A stretch of 42,463 nucleotides of DNA from Verrucomicrobiota bacterium (GCA_027619375.1 JAQCFL010000006.1:1-42463), one strand, 5' to 3'; counted from the first letter of the stretch, positions 29,935-40,499 are shown. Notes: generated by a model from the letters alone, not told the origin. A program made the numbers and translations.

Positions 29935-29995
29935 CGCCCGCCCGGAGCCGGAGAGGATTCGCCTTTTCCCGGACCGGAATTCAACCCGCAGAGTC

Positions 29996-31000
<1,005 letters not shown>

Positions 31001-31073
31001 GTCCTGCGGTCCTGATCCGCTGAACAGAATTATCCCGGAAGGGCGCCCGGTCATGCGCCCGACATTATCAACC

Positions 31074-32270
31074 ATGGCAAAGCTCAGCATTCGCGACCTG
31101 GAGGCGCAGGGCCGCGAGGTCCTGATGAGGGTGGATTTCAACGTGCCCCTGAAGGATGGCGCGATCACGGATGACACGCGGATTGTGGCGGCGCTGCCGT
31201 CCATCAAGCATCTTCTCGACGGGGGGGCGAAGCTGGTGCTTTGCTCCCACCTTGGTCGTCCGAAGAGTGCCGAGGACAAGCAGTATTCCCTGCGGCCTGC
31301 AGCAGTGCGACTTTCCGAGTTGCTCGGCCGGGAGGTCGGGTTTGCGGAGGATTGCGTGGGCGAGGCGACCGCGGCGTTGCGGGCCGGGCTGAAGGCGGGC
31401 GAGGTTCTGCTTTTGGAGAACACGCGATTTCATTCCGAAGAGGAAGCCAACGATGCAGCCTTCGCGGAAGCCCTTGCGGGGAGCGCGGAGTTGTTCGTGA
31501 ACGATGCCTTTGGAACGGCGCATCGGGCCCACGCCTCGACGGAGGGGGTGACCCACCACGTGGAGAAAAGCGCGATGGGGTTTCTGATCGAGAAGGAACT
31601 GGAGTACCTGTGCGACAAGCTGGCCAACCCCGAGCGACCCTTCGTGGTGATCATGGGCGGGGCGAAGGTGAGCGACAAGATTCAGGTGATCACCGCGCTA
31701 CTGGAGAAGGCCGATGTCTTCATCATCGGCGGGGCGATGGCCTACACCTTCCGCAGGGCGCAGGGATACCAAACCGGCGAGAGCCGGGTGGAGGAGGACA
31801 AGCTTGATCTGGCCCTGGAGATCCTGAAGACGGCGGAGGCGAAGGGCGTGAAGTTCATGCTGCCCGCCGATACGCGGGTGACGCAGGAATTCAAGGAGGG
31901 TGGGACCACCAAGGTGACCAAGCCCTACGCGGAGGGAGGGGCGATTGAAGCCGGTTGGGAAGGCATCGATATCGGGGACGTGGCCATCGCGGACTACCTG
32001 CCGGTGATCGCGCAGGCCGGGACGATCATCTGGAACGGCCCGATGGGAGTGTTCGAGATCGACTCATTTGCGGCGGGGACGGAGGCCGTGGCCCGTGCCA
32101 TGGCCGCCTCGAAGGGGGTGACCATCGTGGGCGGAGGCGACTCCGTGACTGCGGTGAAGAAGTTCGGGCTGGAGTCCGAGATGACCTTTATTTCCACCGG
32201 CGGGGGAGCCTCGCTGGAACTGCTCGAAGGGAAGCAGCTGCCCGGAGTGGCGGCGCTCGACGAGGCCTGA
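31074..32270 (+). CDS. pgk: Phosphoglycerate kinase
   Basis: VLMRVDFNVPLKDG, LCSHLGRPK, LLLENTRFHSEEEAND, VNDAFGTAHRAHAST, IVGGGDSVTAV, STGGGASLELLEGKQLPGV. Start placed at MAKLSIRDL (ATG 31074). Confidence 0.96.
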   Translation: MAKLSIRDLEAQGREVLMRVDFNVPLKDGAITDDTRIVAALPSIKHLLDGGAKLVLCSHLGRPKSAEDKQYSLRPAAVRLSELLGREVGFAEDCVGEATAALRAGLKAGEVLLLENTRFHSEEEANDAAFAEALAGSAELFVNDAFGTAHRAHASTEGVTHHVEKSAMGFLIEKELEYLCDKLANPERPFVVIMGGAKVSDKIQVITALLEKADVFIIGGAMAYTFRRAQGYQTGESRVEEDKLDLALEILKTAEAKGVKFMLPADTRVTQEFKEGGTTKVTKPYAEGGAIEAGWEGIDIGDVAIADYLPVIAQAGTIIWNGPMGVFEIDSFAAGTEAVARAMAASKGVTIVGGGDSVTAVKKFGLESEMTFISTGGGASLELLEGKQLPGVAALDEA

Positions 32271-32282
32271 CCCAATCACACC

Positions 32283-33050
32283 ATGTCCAGAAAACTGATC
32301 ATCGCCGCCAATTGGAAAATGAACAAGGGGCCCTCCGAGACGGGGGATTTCCTGAAGACCTTTCTGGCCAAAATCGCGCCTCTCACCAGCAATTGCGAAG
32401 TGGTGGTGGCCCCGCCGTTTGTCTCGCTGCCCATCGCCTCTGAGTTGTTGGCCAACTCGAATGTGGAACTGGCCGCGCAGAACGTGTCGCAGTTTGACAG
32501 CGGAGCCTACACCGGGGAGGTGAATGTGGTGATGCTGAAGGAACTTTACGTGCGCCACGTCATCCTTGGCCACAGCGAGCGCCGTTCGATCTACGGAGAG
32601 ACCGATGCAGTGATCAACGGGAAGATCAAGAAGGCCCGCGAGGCGAACTTGAGGCCGATTTTCTGCATTGGGGAGACGCTTGAGGAGCGTGAAGCCGGGA
32701 AGCTGGAAGAGGTGCTCCGGAGGCAGGTGCGGGGCGGGTTGGACGGAGTTTCCGAGAAGGATCTGCTGGATTGCGTGTTGGCCTACGAGCCGGTGTGGGC
32801 GATCGGGACCGGGGTGACGGCCTCGCCCGAGCAGGCGCAGGAGGCCCATGCCTTCGTGCGGTCGCTGTTGGCCGAGCTTTACGGCAAAACTGTTTCGGAG
32901 AAGATCCGCATTCAATACGGCGGGAGCGTGAAGGCGGGCAATGCCGCCGAATTGATGGGGCAGCCCGATATTGACGGCGCTCTGGTCGGTGGAGCGAGTC
33001 TGGAGCCGCAAAGCTTTCTGGATCTGATCCAGAACGGTGTGGCGGGTTGA
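32283..33050 (+). CDS. tpiA: Triosephosphate isomerase
   Basis: AANWKMNKG, ILGHSERR, AYEPVWAIGTG, IQYGGSVKAGNAAEL, DGALVGGASL. Confidence 0.97.
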   Translation: MSRKLIIAANWKMNKGPSETGDFLKTFLAKIAPLTSNCEVVVAPPFVSLPIASELLANSNVELAAQNVSQFDSGAYTGEVNVVMLKELYVRHVILGHSERRSIYGETDAVINGKIKKAREANLRPIFCIGETLEEREAGKLEEVLRRQVRGGLDGVSEKDLLDCVLAYEPVWAIGTGVTASPEQAQEAHAFVRSLLAELYGKTVSEKIRIQYGGSVKAGNAAELMGQPDIDGALVGGASLEPQSFLDLIQNGVAG

Positions 33051-33112
33051 TTTCCCCGGGTTTTCCCCGATAGTAAGCGGACGGTTTGGCGAGCAATGGG
33101 TCAGCGGACGCG

Positions 33113-34099
33113 ATGGCGTTCCTCCGCATCAGGGGGGGCGGGTTTCTGATTGGGTATGGACCGTTCGAGGAATTCGCGGAGCCGCCGGTTTTGGGAGTGG
33201 CGTTCTATAGGAATGATTTCGGGCTGACTGATCCGCGGCCGTGGAAGGTGTCGGCGCGGGTGGCGGAGGTGGAGACGCTGCCGGAGAGCGGTGCGGCGAG
33301 GCCGTTGGTGGGGTGGGAGGAACCGTCGGGAGTTGGATTCACGGAAGTGTTTGGCGAGGTTGCCACGAAGATCGCGGAGGGAGTGCTGGAGAAGTCGGTG
33401 CCGGTGGTGACGGAGGGCGGGGTGTTTCAGGGCGGCGGGGGGAGGGATTTGCTGGGAGCGCTGAACACGCTTCCGCCGGCCTTGACGGGGTATGGATGGA
33501 TCAACGGGGATGAATCGTTTGTGGGGAGCACGCCGGAGGAGTTGTTTCGGCTGAAGGACGGGATTCTGACCACGATGGCGCTGGCGGGGACGGCGCGGAG
33601 TGAGGATCAGGTGTTGTTCGAGGCGGATCCCAAGGAAATCCGGGAGCACGAGTATGTGGCGGGGAGTCTGGTGGCGAAGCTGTCGGACATCGGGATGGTG
33701 CAGCGGCGACCGCGACGGGTGATGAACCTCGGGCCGCTGGTGCACTTTGAGACGCCGATCCGGGTGGAGTTGTATCGGGCGGAACTGCCGGGAGAACTGA
33801 TCCGGCACCTGCATCCGACGCCGGCGCTGGGCCCGTTGCCGCGGACCAAGGAGACGATGGAGCTGCTGCTGGAATGGCGGGGGCGGGTGGGGTGTCCGCG
33901 CTGGTTCGGGGCCCCGTTCGGGGTTTGGAGGGAGGGGGAATTGACGGTGTTGGTGGCGATTCGGATGGTGGTTTGGCAGGGGGAGCGGGTCTTTTTGCCG
34001 TCGGGCTGCGGGGTGATCGATGAGAGCCGTCTGGTGAATGAATGGCGGGAGTTGCGCTTGAAGCGGAATGCGGTGAAGCAGGTCTTCGGGATCGTGTGA
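33113..34099 (+). CDS. menF: Isochorismate synthase (chorismate-binding family, short form)
   Basis: GYGWINGDESFVGSTPEELFRLKDGILTTMALAGTARSED, REHEYVAGSLVAKL, HLHPTPALGPLPR, GCGVIDESRLVNEWRELRLK; first gene of a men cluster. Confidence 0.85.
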   Translation: MAFLRIRGGGFLIGYGPFEEFAEPPVLGVAFYRNDFGLTDPRPWKVSARVAEVETLPESGAARPLVGWEEPSGVGFTEVFGEVATKIAEGVLEKSVPVVTEGGVFQGGGGRDLLGALNTLPPALTGYGWINGDESFVGSTPEELFRLKDGILTTMALAGTARSEDQVLFEADPKEIREHEYVAGSLVAKLSDIGMVQRRPRRVMNLGPLVHFETPIRVELYRAELPGELIRHLHPTPALGPLPRTKETMELLLEWRGRVGCPRWFGAPFGVWREGELTVLVAIRMVVWQGERVFLPSGCGVIDESRLVNEWRELRLKRNAVKQVFGIV

Positions 34100-34152
34100 G
34101 GAAAGGTGAATTTCCGGTTTCGGATCGGGGGAAGTCCGCATAGCCTCCGGGC

Positions 34153-35718
34153 GTGAGCGAGGTGGCGCAACGAGTGTTGGATGCCTGTGCAGGGGCGGGG
34201 ATCACCGACTATGTGGTCTGTGCGGGGGCGCGGAATGCGCCGCTGGTGCTGGGCTTGGTGCGGAGCGAGGGTGCGCGGGTGTGGAATCATTTTGAAGAGC
34301 GGGGGGCGGGATTTTTTGCGCTGGGGCGGACCATGGACACGGGGCGGCCCTGTGCGGTGGTGACGACGAGCGGGACGGCGGCGGCGGAGTTGTTGCCGGC
34401 GGTGGTGGAGGCGCACTATCAGGGGCGGCCGTTGTTGGTGATCACGGCGGATCGCCCGGCGGAGTTTCGCGGGAGCGGGGCACCGCAGGCCATCGAGCAG
34501 GTGGGATTGTATGGCGGGTATGTGGAGGGATGTCGCGATGTGCAGGAGGGAACGGAGGAGGTGTTGACGGGATGGAGTGGATTGCGGCCGTGGCATGTGA
34601 ACGTGTGTTTGCAGGAAGAGGGAGAGGTGCCGGTGATGGGCGCGCTGGGGGCCGCGGTGGAGCCGACGCGCAAGAGGGCGGGGGTGGTGGAGTTGGCGAC
34701 GTTTTTGCGGGACCGGGTGTTTGAAGGGCTGGTGGTGTTGGTGGGCGGGTTGGAGCCGGAGGAGCGGGAAGATGCCTTCCACTTTTTGAAGGATCTCGGG
34801 GTGCCGGTCGTGGCGGATGCGACGAGTGGTTTGCGGGAGGCCTTGGGTGGTTTGGCGCTGGCGGATGGGGATCGATTGCTCCGGAGCCAGCTGCCCGGGA
34901 AGGTGCTGCGTCTGGGGGATGTGCCGGTGGGGAGATTTTGGCGGGACTTGGAAAGTTTGAAGGAGGTGGAGGTGTGCTCGGTGACGCGGACGGGTTTCAG
35001 CGGACTGGCGCGGGGGAGCATCGTGCTGCAGGGGCGGGTGGATCATGTGCTGCGGGGCCTGGGGCAGGTGCAGGGGCTGGGCGACATCCTCGAGCATCTG
35101 GAGATGGGGCGGCGGAGAAAGGCGGAACTGGAGGAGTTGTTGGAACGGTATCCGGACAGTGAACCGGCCTTGGTGCGGGTGCTGTCGACGTATGCGACTT
35201 TGGGCGAGTGCGTCTATCTGGGAAACAGCCTGCCGATCCGGGAGTGGAATCTGGTGGCACAGCGGGACACGCCGATGATGGATGTGCGGGCCAACCGGGG
35301 GGCGAACGGGATTGATGGGCAGTTGAGCACGTGGCTGGGGAGCACGGTGGAACGGGATGGGGCCTGGGCGGTGGTGGGAGATCTCACCGCGCTCTATGAT
35401 CTGGCCGCGCCGGCCCTGTTGCCGCAGTGCGGGGGGGCGGGGCGGGTCTTGGTGGTGCTCAACAATGGCGGGGGCCAAATTTTCGGGCGACTGCCGCGAT
35501 TGCAGGGGGTGGGGGAGAAGGAAAGCGCGGTGATGGCCAATGCACACGGCACCGGCTTTGCGGAGTGGGCGGCGATGTGGGGAATGGGTCACGTGCGGGT
35601 GACGGGGATGGAGAATTTTGACTTTGAGCCGGGGCAGGGCACCACGGTGCTGGAGATTTGTCCGGACGCGAAACAGACGGAGCAGTTTTGGGCCGCCTAT
35701 GAGAAGTTGAGGGCATGA
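34153..35718 (+). CDS. menD: 2-succinyl-5-enolpyruvyl-6-hydroxy-3-cyclohexene-1-carboxylate synthase
   Basis: GTG start; VVCAGARNAPLVLGL, HFEERGAGFFALG, TSGTAAAELLPAVVEAHYQGRPLLVITADRPAEFRGSGAPQAIEQ, GDLTALYDLAA, VVLNNGGGQIFGRLP: ThDP-dependent MenD motifs. Confidence 0.93.
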   Translation: MSEVAQRVLDACAGAGITDYVVCAGARNAPLVLGLVRSEGARVWNHFEERGAGFFALGRTMDTGRPCAVVTTSGTAAAELLPAVVEAHYQGRPLLVITADRPAEFRGSGAPQAIEQVGLYGGYVEGCRDVQEGTEEVLTGWSGLRPWHVNVCLQEEGEVPVMGALGAAVEPTRKRAGVVELATFLRDRVFEGLVVLVGGLEPEEREDAFHFLKDLGVPVVADATSGLREALGGLALADGDRLLRSQLPGKVLRLGDVPVGRFWRDLESLKEVEVCSVTRTGFSGLARGSIVLQGRVDHVLRGLGQVQGLGDILEHLEMGRRRKAELEELLERYPDSEPALVRVLSTYATLGECVYLGNSLPIREWNLVAQRDTPMMDVRANRGANGIDGQLSTWLGSTVERDGAWAVVGDLTALYDLAAPALLPQCGGAGRVLVVLNNGGGQIFGRLPRLQGVGEKESAVMANAHGTGFAEWAAMWGMGHVRVTGMENFDFEPGQGTTVLEICPDAKQTEQFWAAYEKLRA

Positions 35719-36449
35719 TCTGGTGTTTGCATGGTGCGGTGGGGATGGCGGAGGATTGGAAGAAGCTTTCGACCGGCCTGGGACAGGGCGGAGAGACGGT
35801 GCGGCGGGTGGATCTTTGGCGGTATCTGGATTGTTGTCCGATGGAGTTGGGGGAGTTCGGGAAGGCGTTCTGTGAGGAGGTGAGGGCGGCGGGTGGTGCG
35901 GAGAGTGGCAATGTGTTGGTGGGGTATTCGATGGGGGGGCGCTTGGCCTTGCATGCCTTGTTAGAGGGCGCGGAGGAGGGATTGTTTGCGGGAGCGGTGA
36001 TTGTCGGAGCGCATCCCGGGTTGTTGACGGAGGAGGAGCGGATCGTGCGGATGGGGCGGGATGCAGAGTGGGCGGGGAAGGCCTTGGTGGGTGACTGGAG
36101 GGCGTTCCTGCGGGAGTGGGAGGGGCAGGCGGTGTTGACACAGGTGGCGCCGGAGGGTTGGGGAGATCGGAGGAAACTCTCGGTGCGGCATCAGGCTGTG
36201 GCGCGGAGTTTCATGGATTGGTCACTGGGGAAGCAGAAGGATTTGCGGGAGCGGTTGGGGGCCTTGGATCTGCCGGTTTTGTGGGTGACGGGAGAGCGGG
36301 ACCGCAAGTTCACGGCCTTGGCGGAGGAGGTGGTGCCTCTTTTGAATCGGGGGCGGCATGAGGTGGTGGCAGGGGCGGGGCACCGGGTGCCGTGGGAGGA
36401 GGGGGATGCGTTTCAGGCCCTGGTGGAGGGCTTCCTGGCTGATCTGTGA
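35715..36449 (+). CDS. menH: Alpha/beta hydrolase, probable SHCHC synthase
   Basis: ATGA overlap with menD; WCLHGAVGMAEDW, VLVGYSMGGRLALHALL (nucleophile elbow), LPVLWVTGERDRKF, GAGHRVPWE. Confidence 0.83.
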   Translation: MIWCLHGAVGMAEDWKKLSTGLGQGGETVRRVDLWRYLDCCPMELGEFGKAFCEEVRAAGGAESGNVLVGYSMGGRLALHALLEGAEEGLFAGAVIVGAHPGLLTEEERIVRMGRDAEWAGKALVGDWRAFLREWEGQAVLTQVAPEGWGDRRKLSVRHQAVARSFMDWSLGKQKDLRERLGALDLPVLWVTGERDRKFTALAEEVVPLLNRGRHEVVAGAGHRVPWEEGDAFQALVEGFLADL

Positions 36450-36506
36450 AACTTTTACAGCGCGTTTACACACGGTTGAGGCGGGTCTGCTCACAATGCA
36501 GTCCTT

Positions 36507-37868
36507 ATGAAAGCGATGATTGTTCTGGGCGGAGTTCTGTTGGGGGCCTTGGGTTTGGTTGCGGCGTTGAGTAGTGACAAGAGCAAGGCGAGGCCCGGCT
36601 ATGTGCTGCATGAATGGGGGACCTTCACGACGGTCTCTGGTTCGGACGGGGTGCTGTTGACGGGCTTGGAACGGGAAGAGGAGCATCTGCCGCCGTTTGT
36701 GCATTCCCACTTTGGAATGGAGAATACGACTCAGAACCAGAGCTTTCGGGGAGGGTTGCTTAGGCCGGTTGTCAATCCAGGAGAGGAGCCGATCCCCGTC
36801 TTGGTCGCGAATCAAGCGCTGATGTTCAAGGGATTTTGGCGGAGGGAACTGCGTAACGTTGCGGTCAAAATGGAGACTCCCGTGGTGTATTTTCACACCG
36901 AGGAAAAACTCAGTGTGGATCTGCGGGTCGACTTCAAAGGGGGGGCAATCAGTCAGTGGTTTCCACAGCGGGCAGAGGGCGAGACGCCCCCCGCAGTGAC
37001 CAATTTGTTGCCTGGCGCGGCCAAAGAAGGAGAGAAGCCGCCCTCCGCTGCGGAGCAGGACAAGGCGAAAGGGGTCATTGATTTCCGGAAAGGCTACGAT
37101 GGCTGGATTGGCTGGAAAGTGGATGTTCTGCCGCGGGATCAGGTGGATCCGGTGAAGTTGTTTCGTCGTGAGGAAACGCCGTCCTGGATGTATCCGAAGG
37201 TGCGGAAGGCGGCGGTGGTGCGCAATGCCCAGGGGGAGCATGAGGACTATCTGTTCTATCGGGGAGTGGGGAATTTTGCGCAGCCGGTGCGGACGACGGT
37301 CGATGCGGAGGAGCGCTTGAGCATTCACAATGAAAGCTCGGAGCGGGTGCCTTTTGCCTTCGTTTTTGAGCGCGCGAATGGCGTGACGCGCTTTGCGGTG
37401 CTGAAGGAGGGGGTGTAAGCCGGTTCGACGGTGGTGGTGGCGGAAGAGGGACTGACGGTGGCGACGGAGGACTGGAAGGAAGAGGTCTATGTGCCGGTGC
37501 GGGACGGTTTGGTCGCGGCGGGGCTGTATCCGGAGGAGGCGGATGCCATGGTGCGGACCTGGTGGCGCAGCTACTTCGAGACGCAGGGACTGCGGGTGTT
37601 CTGGGTCGTGCCGGAAGGCTTCACGAATCAGGTCCTGCCGATGAAGGTTTCTCCCGCGCCGAAGGAAGTGGTGCGGGTCATGGTGGGGCGCTCGGAGGTG
37701 CTGCGGCCGCGGTTTGAGCGGGACCTCGTGCAGAAAATGACGATCGAGGCGAAGGAGGATGAGGGCTGGAAGAGCATCTATCTGGCGGATCGCTTCGGGC
37801 TGGCCTACCAGAAGCGAGTGGAGGCGCTGACGAAGCTGCCGGAAACGGTGCATGGAGGGATCCACTGA
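36507..37868 (+). pseudogene. HEWGTFT-motif secreted/membrane protein interrupted by an in-frame TAA at 37416-37418
   Basis: ORFs 36507-37418 and 37431-37868 are in the same frame, separated by one TAA and three sense codons (GGG GTG TAA GCC GGT TCG ACG GTG GTG); downstream piece has no independent start signal and reads as a continuation. Confidence 0.7.
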
Positions 37869-38037
37869 CTGCCGTTTGCCCACACTCGCGGACTCCGAGC
37901 CGGGAAGGTCGCTTGAAGAGGAGGTGAATACCGACCATTCCTGTTAGACCGCTCGTCGCTTGTCAAACTGTTATGACGGACAACTATTCTGAACCAGAGC
38001 GAAACGGCAATCGGGCAGATTACTCGATTTCAAGGAC

Positions 38038-38071
38038 TGACCCCATTCTTGACGTGACCCCATTCTTGACG
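38038..38071. repeat. Perfect tandem duplication of 17 bp
   Basis: TGACCCCATTCTTGACG TGACCCCATTCTTGACG. Confidence 0.95.
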
Positions 38072-38095
38072 TGCTTGGACAAGCTGCCGGGTTGC

Positions 38096-38488
38096 TCAGG
38101 CGACAAGGGTGTTCTCGCGGAGCCAGGTGGTGAATTCTTCTTCGGAGAGTTCGCCGGCGGCGAGGGCGAGATAGCGGGGATACTTTTCCTCCTCACCAAC
38201 TGTGAAGCGGGTGCCGTTGAGATTGAGAAACAGTTCACAAGCGATGGCGGCGGTGCGTTTGTTGCCATCGAGGAAGGGATGGTTCTTGGCGAGTCCGAAG
38301 GCGTAAGCGGCGGCGAGGGCACAGGGGTCGGGTGGGCAATCGCGGTCTTGCCAAAGCTGCTCCGGTCCCGCCAGTGCGGAGAGGAGGATACCTTCATCCC
38401 TGATGCCATCCATGCCGCCGTGCTCGGCAAGTTGTCGCCGCTGAAGCATGTGGACGACTTCCTCCTCGATCCATTCAGGTTCGCTCAT
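38096..38488 (-). CDS. doc: Fic/Doc-family (death-on-curing) toxin
   Basis: HPFLDGNKRTA matches the Fic/Doc HxFxDxNKR motif; start MSEPEWIEEEV at 38488 with ATGA overlap with the antitoxin stop. Confidence 0.88.
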   Translation of the reverse strand: MSEPEWIEEEVVHMLQRRQLAEHGGMDGIRDEGILLSALAGPEQLWQDRDCPPDPCALAAAYAFGLAKNHPFLDGNKRTAAIACELFLNLNGTRFTVGEEEKYPRYLALAAGELSEEEFTTWLRENTLVA

Positions 38489-38709
38489 TCCGCCAGTTTC
38501 TTGAGCATGTTCCGATTCTCGCGCATGATGCATTCGGCGATGTCCATCTGACGGCTTTTGATTTCGTCGTAAGCGGACAGTTCCAAACCACGGCTGGTCT
38601 CGGTGACGGTGAGGGTGTCTCCTTTGGAGACGCGGAGTTTCTCGAGAAGTTCCTTGGGGAGGATGAGGCCGGCGGAGTTGCCGATGGAGATGATTTTGAC
38701 CGTGGTCAT
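38485..38709 (-). CDS. AbrB/MazE-type (SpoVT-AbrB fold) antitoxin
   Basis: MTTVKIISIGNSAGLILPKELLEKLRVSKGDTLTVTETSRGLEL: swapped-hairpin AbrB motif; start moved to ATG at 38709. Confidence 0.88.
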   Translation of the reverse strand: MTTVKIISIGNSAGLILPKELLEKLRVSKGDTLTVTETSRGLELSAYDEIKSRQMDIAECIMRENRNMLKKLAE

Positions 38710-38743
38710 GAATGTGTTATAACAAAAGTTATAACATCGGCAA
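38696..38743. promoter_or_regulatory. Overlapping face-to-face promoters/operator between antitoxin gene and menB
   Basis: + strand TTGACC (38696-38701)-16 bp-TATAAC (38718-38723); - strand TTGCCG (38743-38738)-16 bp-TATAAC (38721-38716). Both -10s lie in the palindrome GTTATAAC (38716-38723); a second GTTATAAC is at 38728-38735; together TGTTATAAC-AAAA-GTTATAACA (38715-38736). Confidence 0.65.
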
Positions 38744-38764
38744 GGCGGGTTTTTCGGCATTGGA

Positions 38765-39625
38765 ATGGGGATTGCGCGGGGTGGCGGGGGCGTGGAGGAT
38801 GCTGCGGTGAGTTGGACGAGCGTACAGGACTATGAGGACATCCGTTACGAGACGACGGACGGGGGGCAGATTGCGAAGATCACCATCAATCGGCCGGAGG
38901 TGCGGAATGCCTTTCGGCCGCAGACGGTGAAGGAGATGTTGAAGGCCTTTGAGTTGGCGCATGAGGATCCGAAGGTGGGGGTGATCATTTTGACGGGGGC
39001 GGGGGATCTGGCGTTTTGTTCGGGAGGGGATCAGAAGGTGCGGGGGCATGCGGGGTATATCGGGGAGGACGGAGTGCCGCGGCTGAACATTTTGGATGTG
39101 CAGAAAAAGATTCGTGGTTTGCCGAAGCCGGTGGTGGCGATGGTGGCGGGGTATGCGATTGGTGGGGGGCACGTGCTGCATGTGGTGTGTGATTTGACCA
39201 TCGCGGCGGACAATGCGCGGTTCGGGCAGACCGGACCGAAGGTGGGGAGTTTTGACGGGGGATTGGGGGCGAGTTATCTGGCGCGGATCGTGGGGCAGAA
39301 GAAGGCGCGGGAGATTTGGTATTTGTGCAGGCAGTATGATGCGCAGCAGGCGTTGGAGATGGGACTGGTGAACACGGTGGTGCCTCTTGCGAAGTTGGAA
39401 GAGGAAACGCTGTCGTGGTGTCGGGAGATGTTGGCGCATTCGCCGATGGCCCTGCGGTGTTTGAAGGCGGCGCTGAATGCGGACTGCGACGGGCAGATGG
39501 GTCTGCTCGACATGGCGGGAAATGCGACGCTGCTCTACTACATGAGTGAGGAGGCGAAGGAGGGGAAGCAGGCATTTTTGGAGAAGCGGAAGCCCGATTT
39601 TTCGAAGTTTCCACGGGTGCCGTAG
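38765..39625 (+). CDS. menB: 1,4-dihydroxy-2-naphthoyl-CoA synthase (start may be GTG 38807)
   Basis: [117 protein letters not shown]. Confidence 0.96.
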   Translation: MGIARGGGGVEDAAVSWTSVQDYEDIRYETTDGGQIAKITINRPEVRNAFRPQTVKEMLKAFELAHEDPKVGVIILTGAGDLAFCSGGDQKVRGHAGYIGEDGVPRLNILDVQKKIRGLPKPVVAMVAGYAIGGGHVLHVVCDLTIAADNARFGQTGPKVGSFDGGLGASYLARIVGQKKAREIWYLCRQYDAQQALEMGLVNTVVPLAKLEEETLSWCREMLAHSPMALRCLKAALNADCDGQMGLLDMAGNATLLYYMSEEAKEGKQAFLEKRKPDFSKFPRVP

Positions 39626-39629
39626 GATC

Positions 39630-40499
39630 ATGAAGGCGTGGATTCTGGCGGCGCGGCCGAAGACGCTTCCGGCGGCGATTGTGCCGGTGTGGGTGGGCTG
39701 TGTGTTGGCCTGGAAGCTGGTGGGGGCGGTGGATTGGCGCTTGGCGGGGTTCACCCTGGCGGGGGCCTTGTGCATTCAGGTGGCCACGAATCTGTTCAAT
39801 GATGCGATTGATGCGCGGAAGGGGGCGGACACGGAGGAGCGGTTGGGTCCGCGGCGGGTGACGGCCAGCGGGATGCTGTCGCGGCGGGTGGTGTATGGGG
39901 GGGCGGCGTTCTTTTTGCTGTTGGCGTTTGCTTGCGGGGTGCCCCTTTTCTTGGAGCGGGGGTGGGTGATGCTGGCGATCGGGGTGCCGTCCTTGTTTTT
40001 GGCGTATGGGTATACCGGTGGACCGTTTCCGTTGGCCTACCTGGGTTTGGGTGAATTGTTTGTCGTTTTGTTTTTTGGATTCGTGGCGGTGATGGGGACG
40101 GTGTTTGTGCAAACGGGGGAGTGGCTGTGGCCGGGGGCGGTGTTGGGGCTGCAGGTGGGTCTGCTGAGTGCGGTGCTGATCACCATCAACAATTTGCGGG
40201 ACGTGGAGGAGGACCGGCGGAGTGGGAAGCGGACCCTGGCGGTGAGGATAGGACGAGAGGGCATGCTGGGGGTGCTGCACGGCATGATTTACTTGCCGAT
40301 GGTTCTCACCGGATTGGGCCGCAACTTCGGGATGCCTTGGTTGCTTTTACTTTCGTTTCCCTGGTTCCTGCTCGGCCTGACCGTGGTGCATCTGGTGAAG
40401 CGGACCGAACCGGGGCCGGCCTACAATGGCTATCTTGCGCTGGCGGCCCTGCAGTTGGTGGGTTTTGCGGTGGTGGTGACCATTGCGGCGGCAATTTGA
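39630..40499 (+). CDS. menA: 1,4-dihydroxy-2-naphthoate polyprenyltransferase
   Basis: WILAARPKTLPAAIVPVWVG, ATNLFNDAIDARKGADTEERLGPRRVTASG, NNLRDVEEDRRSGKRTLAVRIG; multiple TM helices. Confidence 0.94.
   Translation: MKAWILAARPKTLPAAIVPVWVGCVLAWKLVGAVDWRLAGFTLAGALCIQVATNLFNDAIDARKGADTEERLGPRRVTASGMLSRRVVYGGAAFFLLLAFACGVPLFLERGWVMLAIGVPSLFLAYGYTGGPFPLAYLGLGELFVVLFFGFVAVMGTVFVQTGEWLWPGAVLGLQVGLLSAVLITINNLRDVEEDRRSGKRTLAVRIGREGMLGVLHGMIYLPMVLTGLGRNFGMPWLLLLSFPWFLLGLTVVHLVKRTEPGPAYNGYLALAALQLVGFAVVVTIAAAI

Noticed and set aside
33607-36141. 844-aa minus-strand ORF antisense to menF/menD/menH
   Set aside because: Pro/His/Arg-rich translation with no domain motifs; explained by the G-rich coding strand of the men genes.
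37973-38551. 192-aa + strand ORF over the toxin gene
   Set aside because: Antisense to a clear Fic/Doc gene; no motifs of its own.
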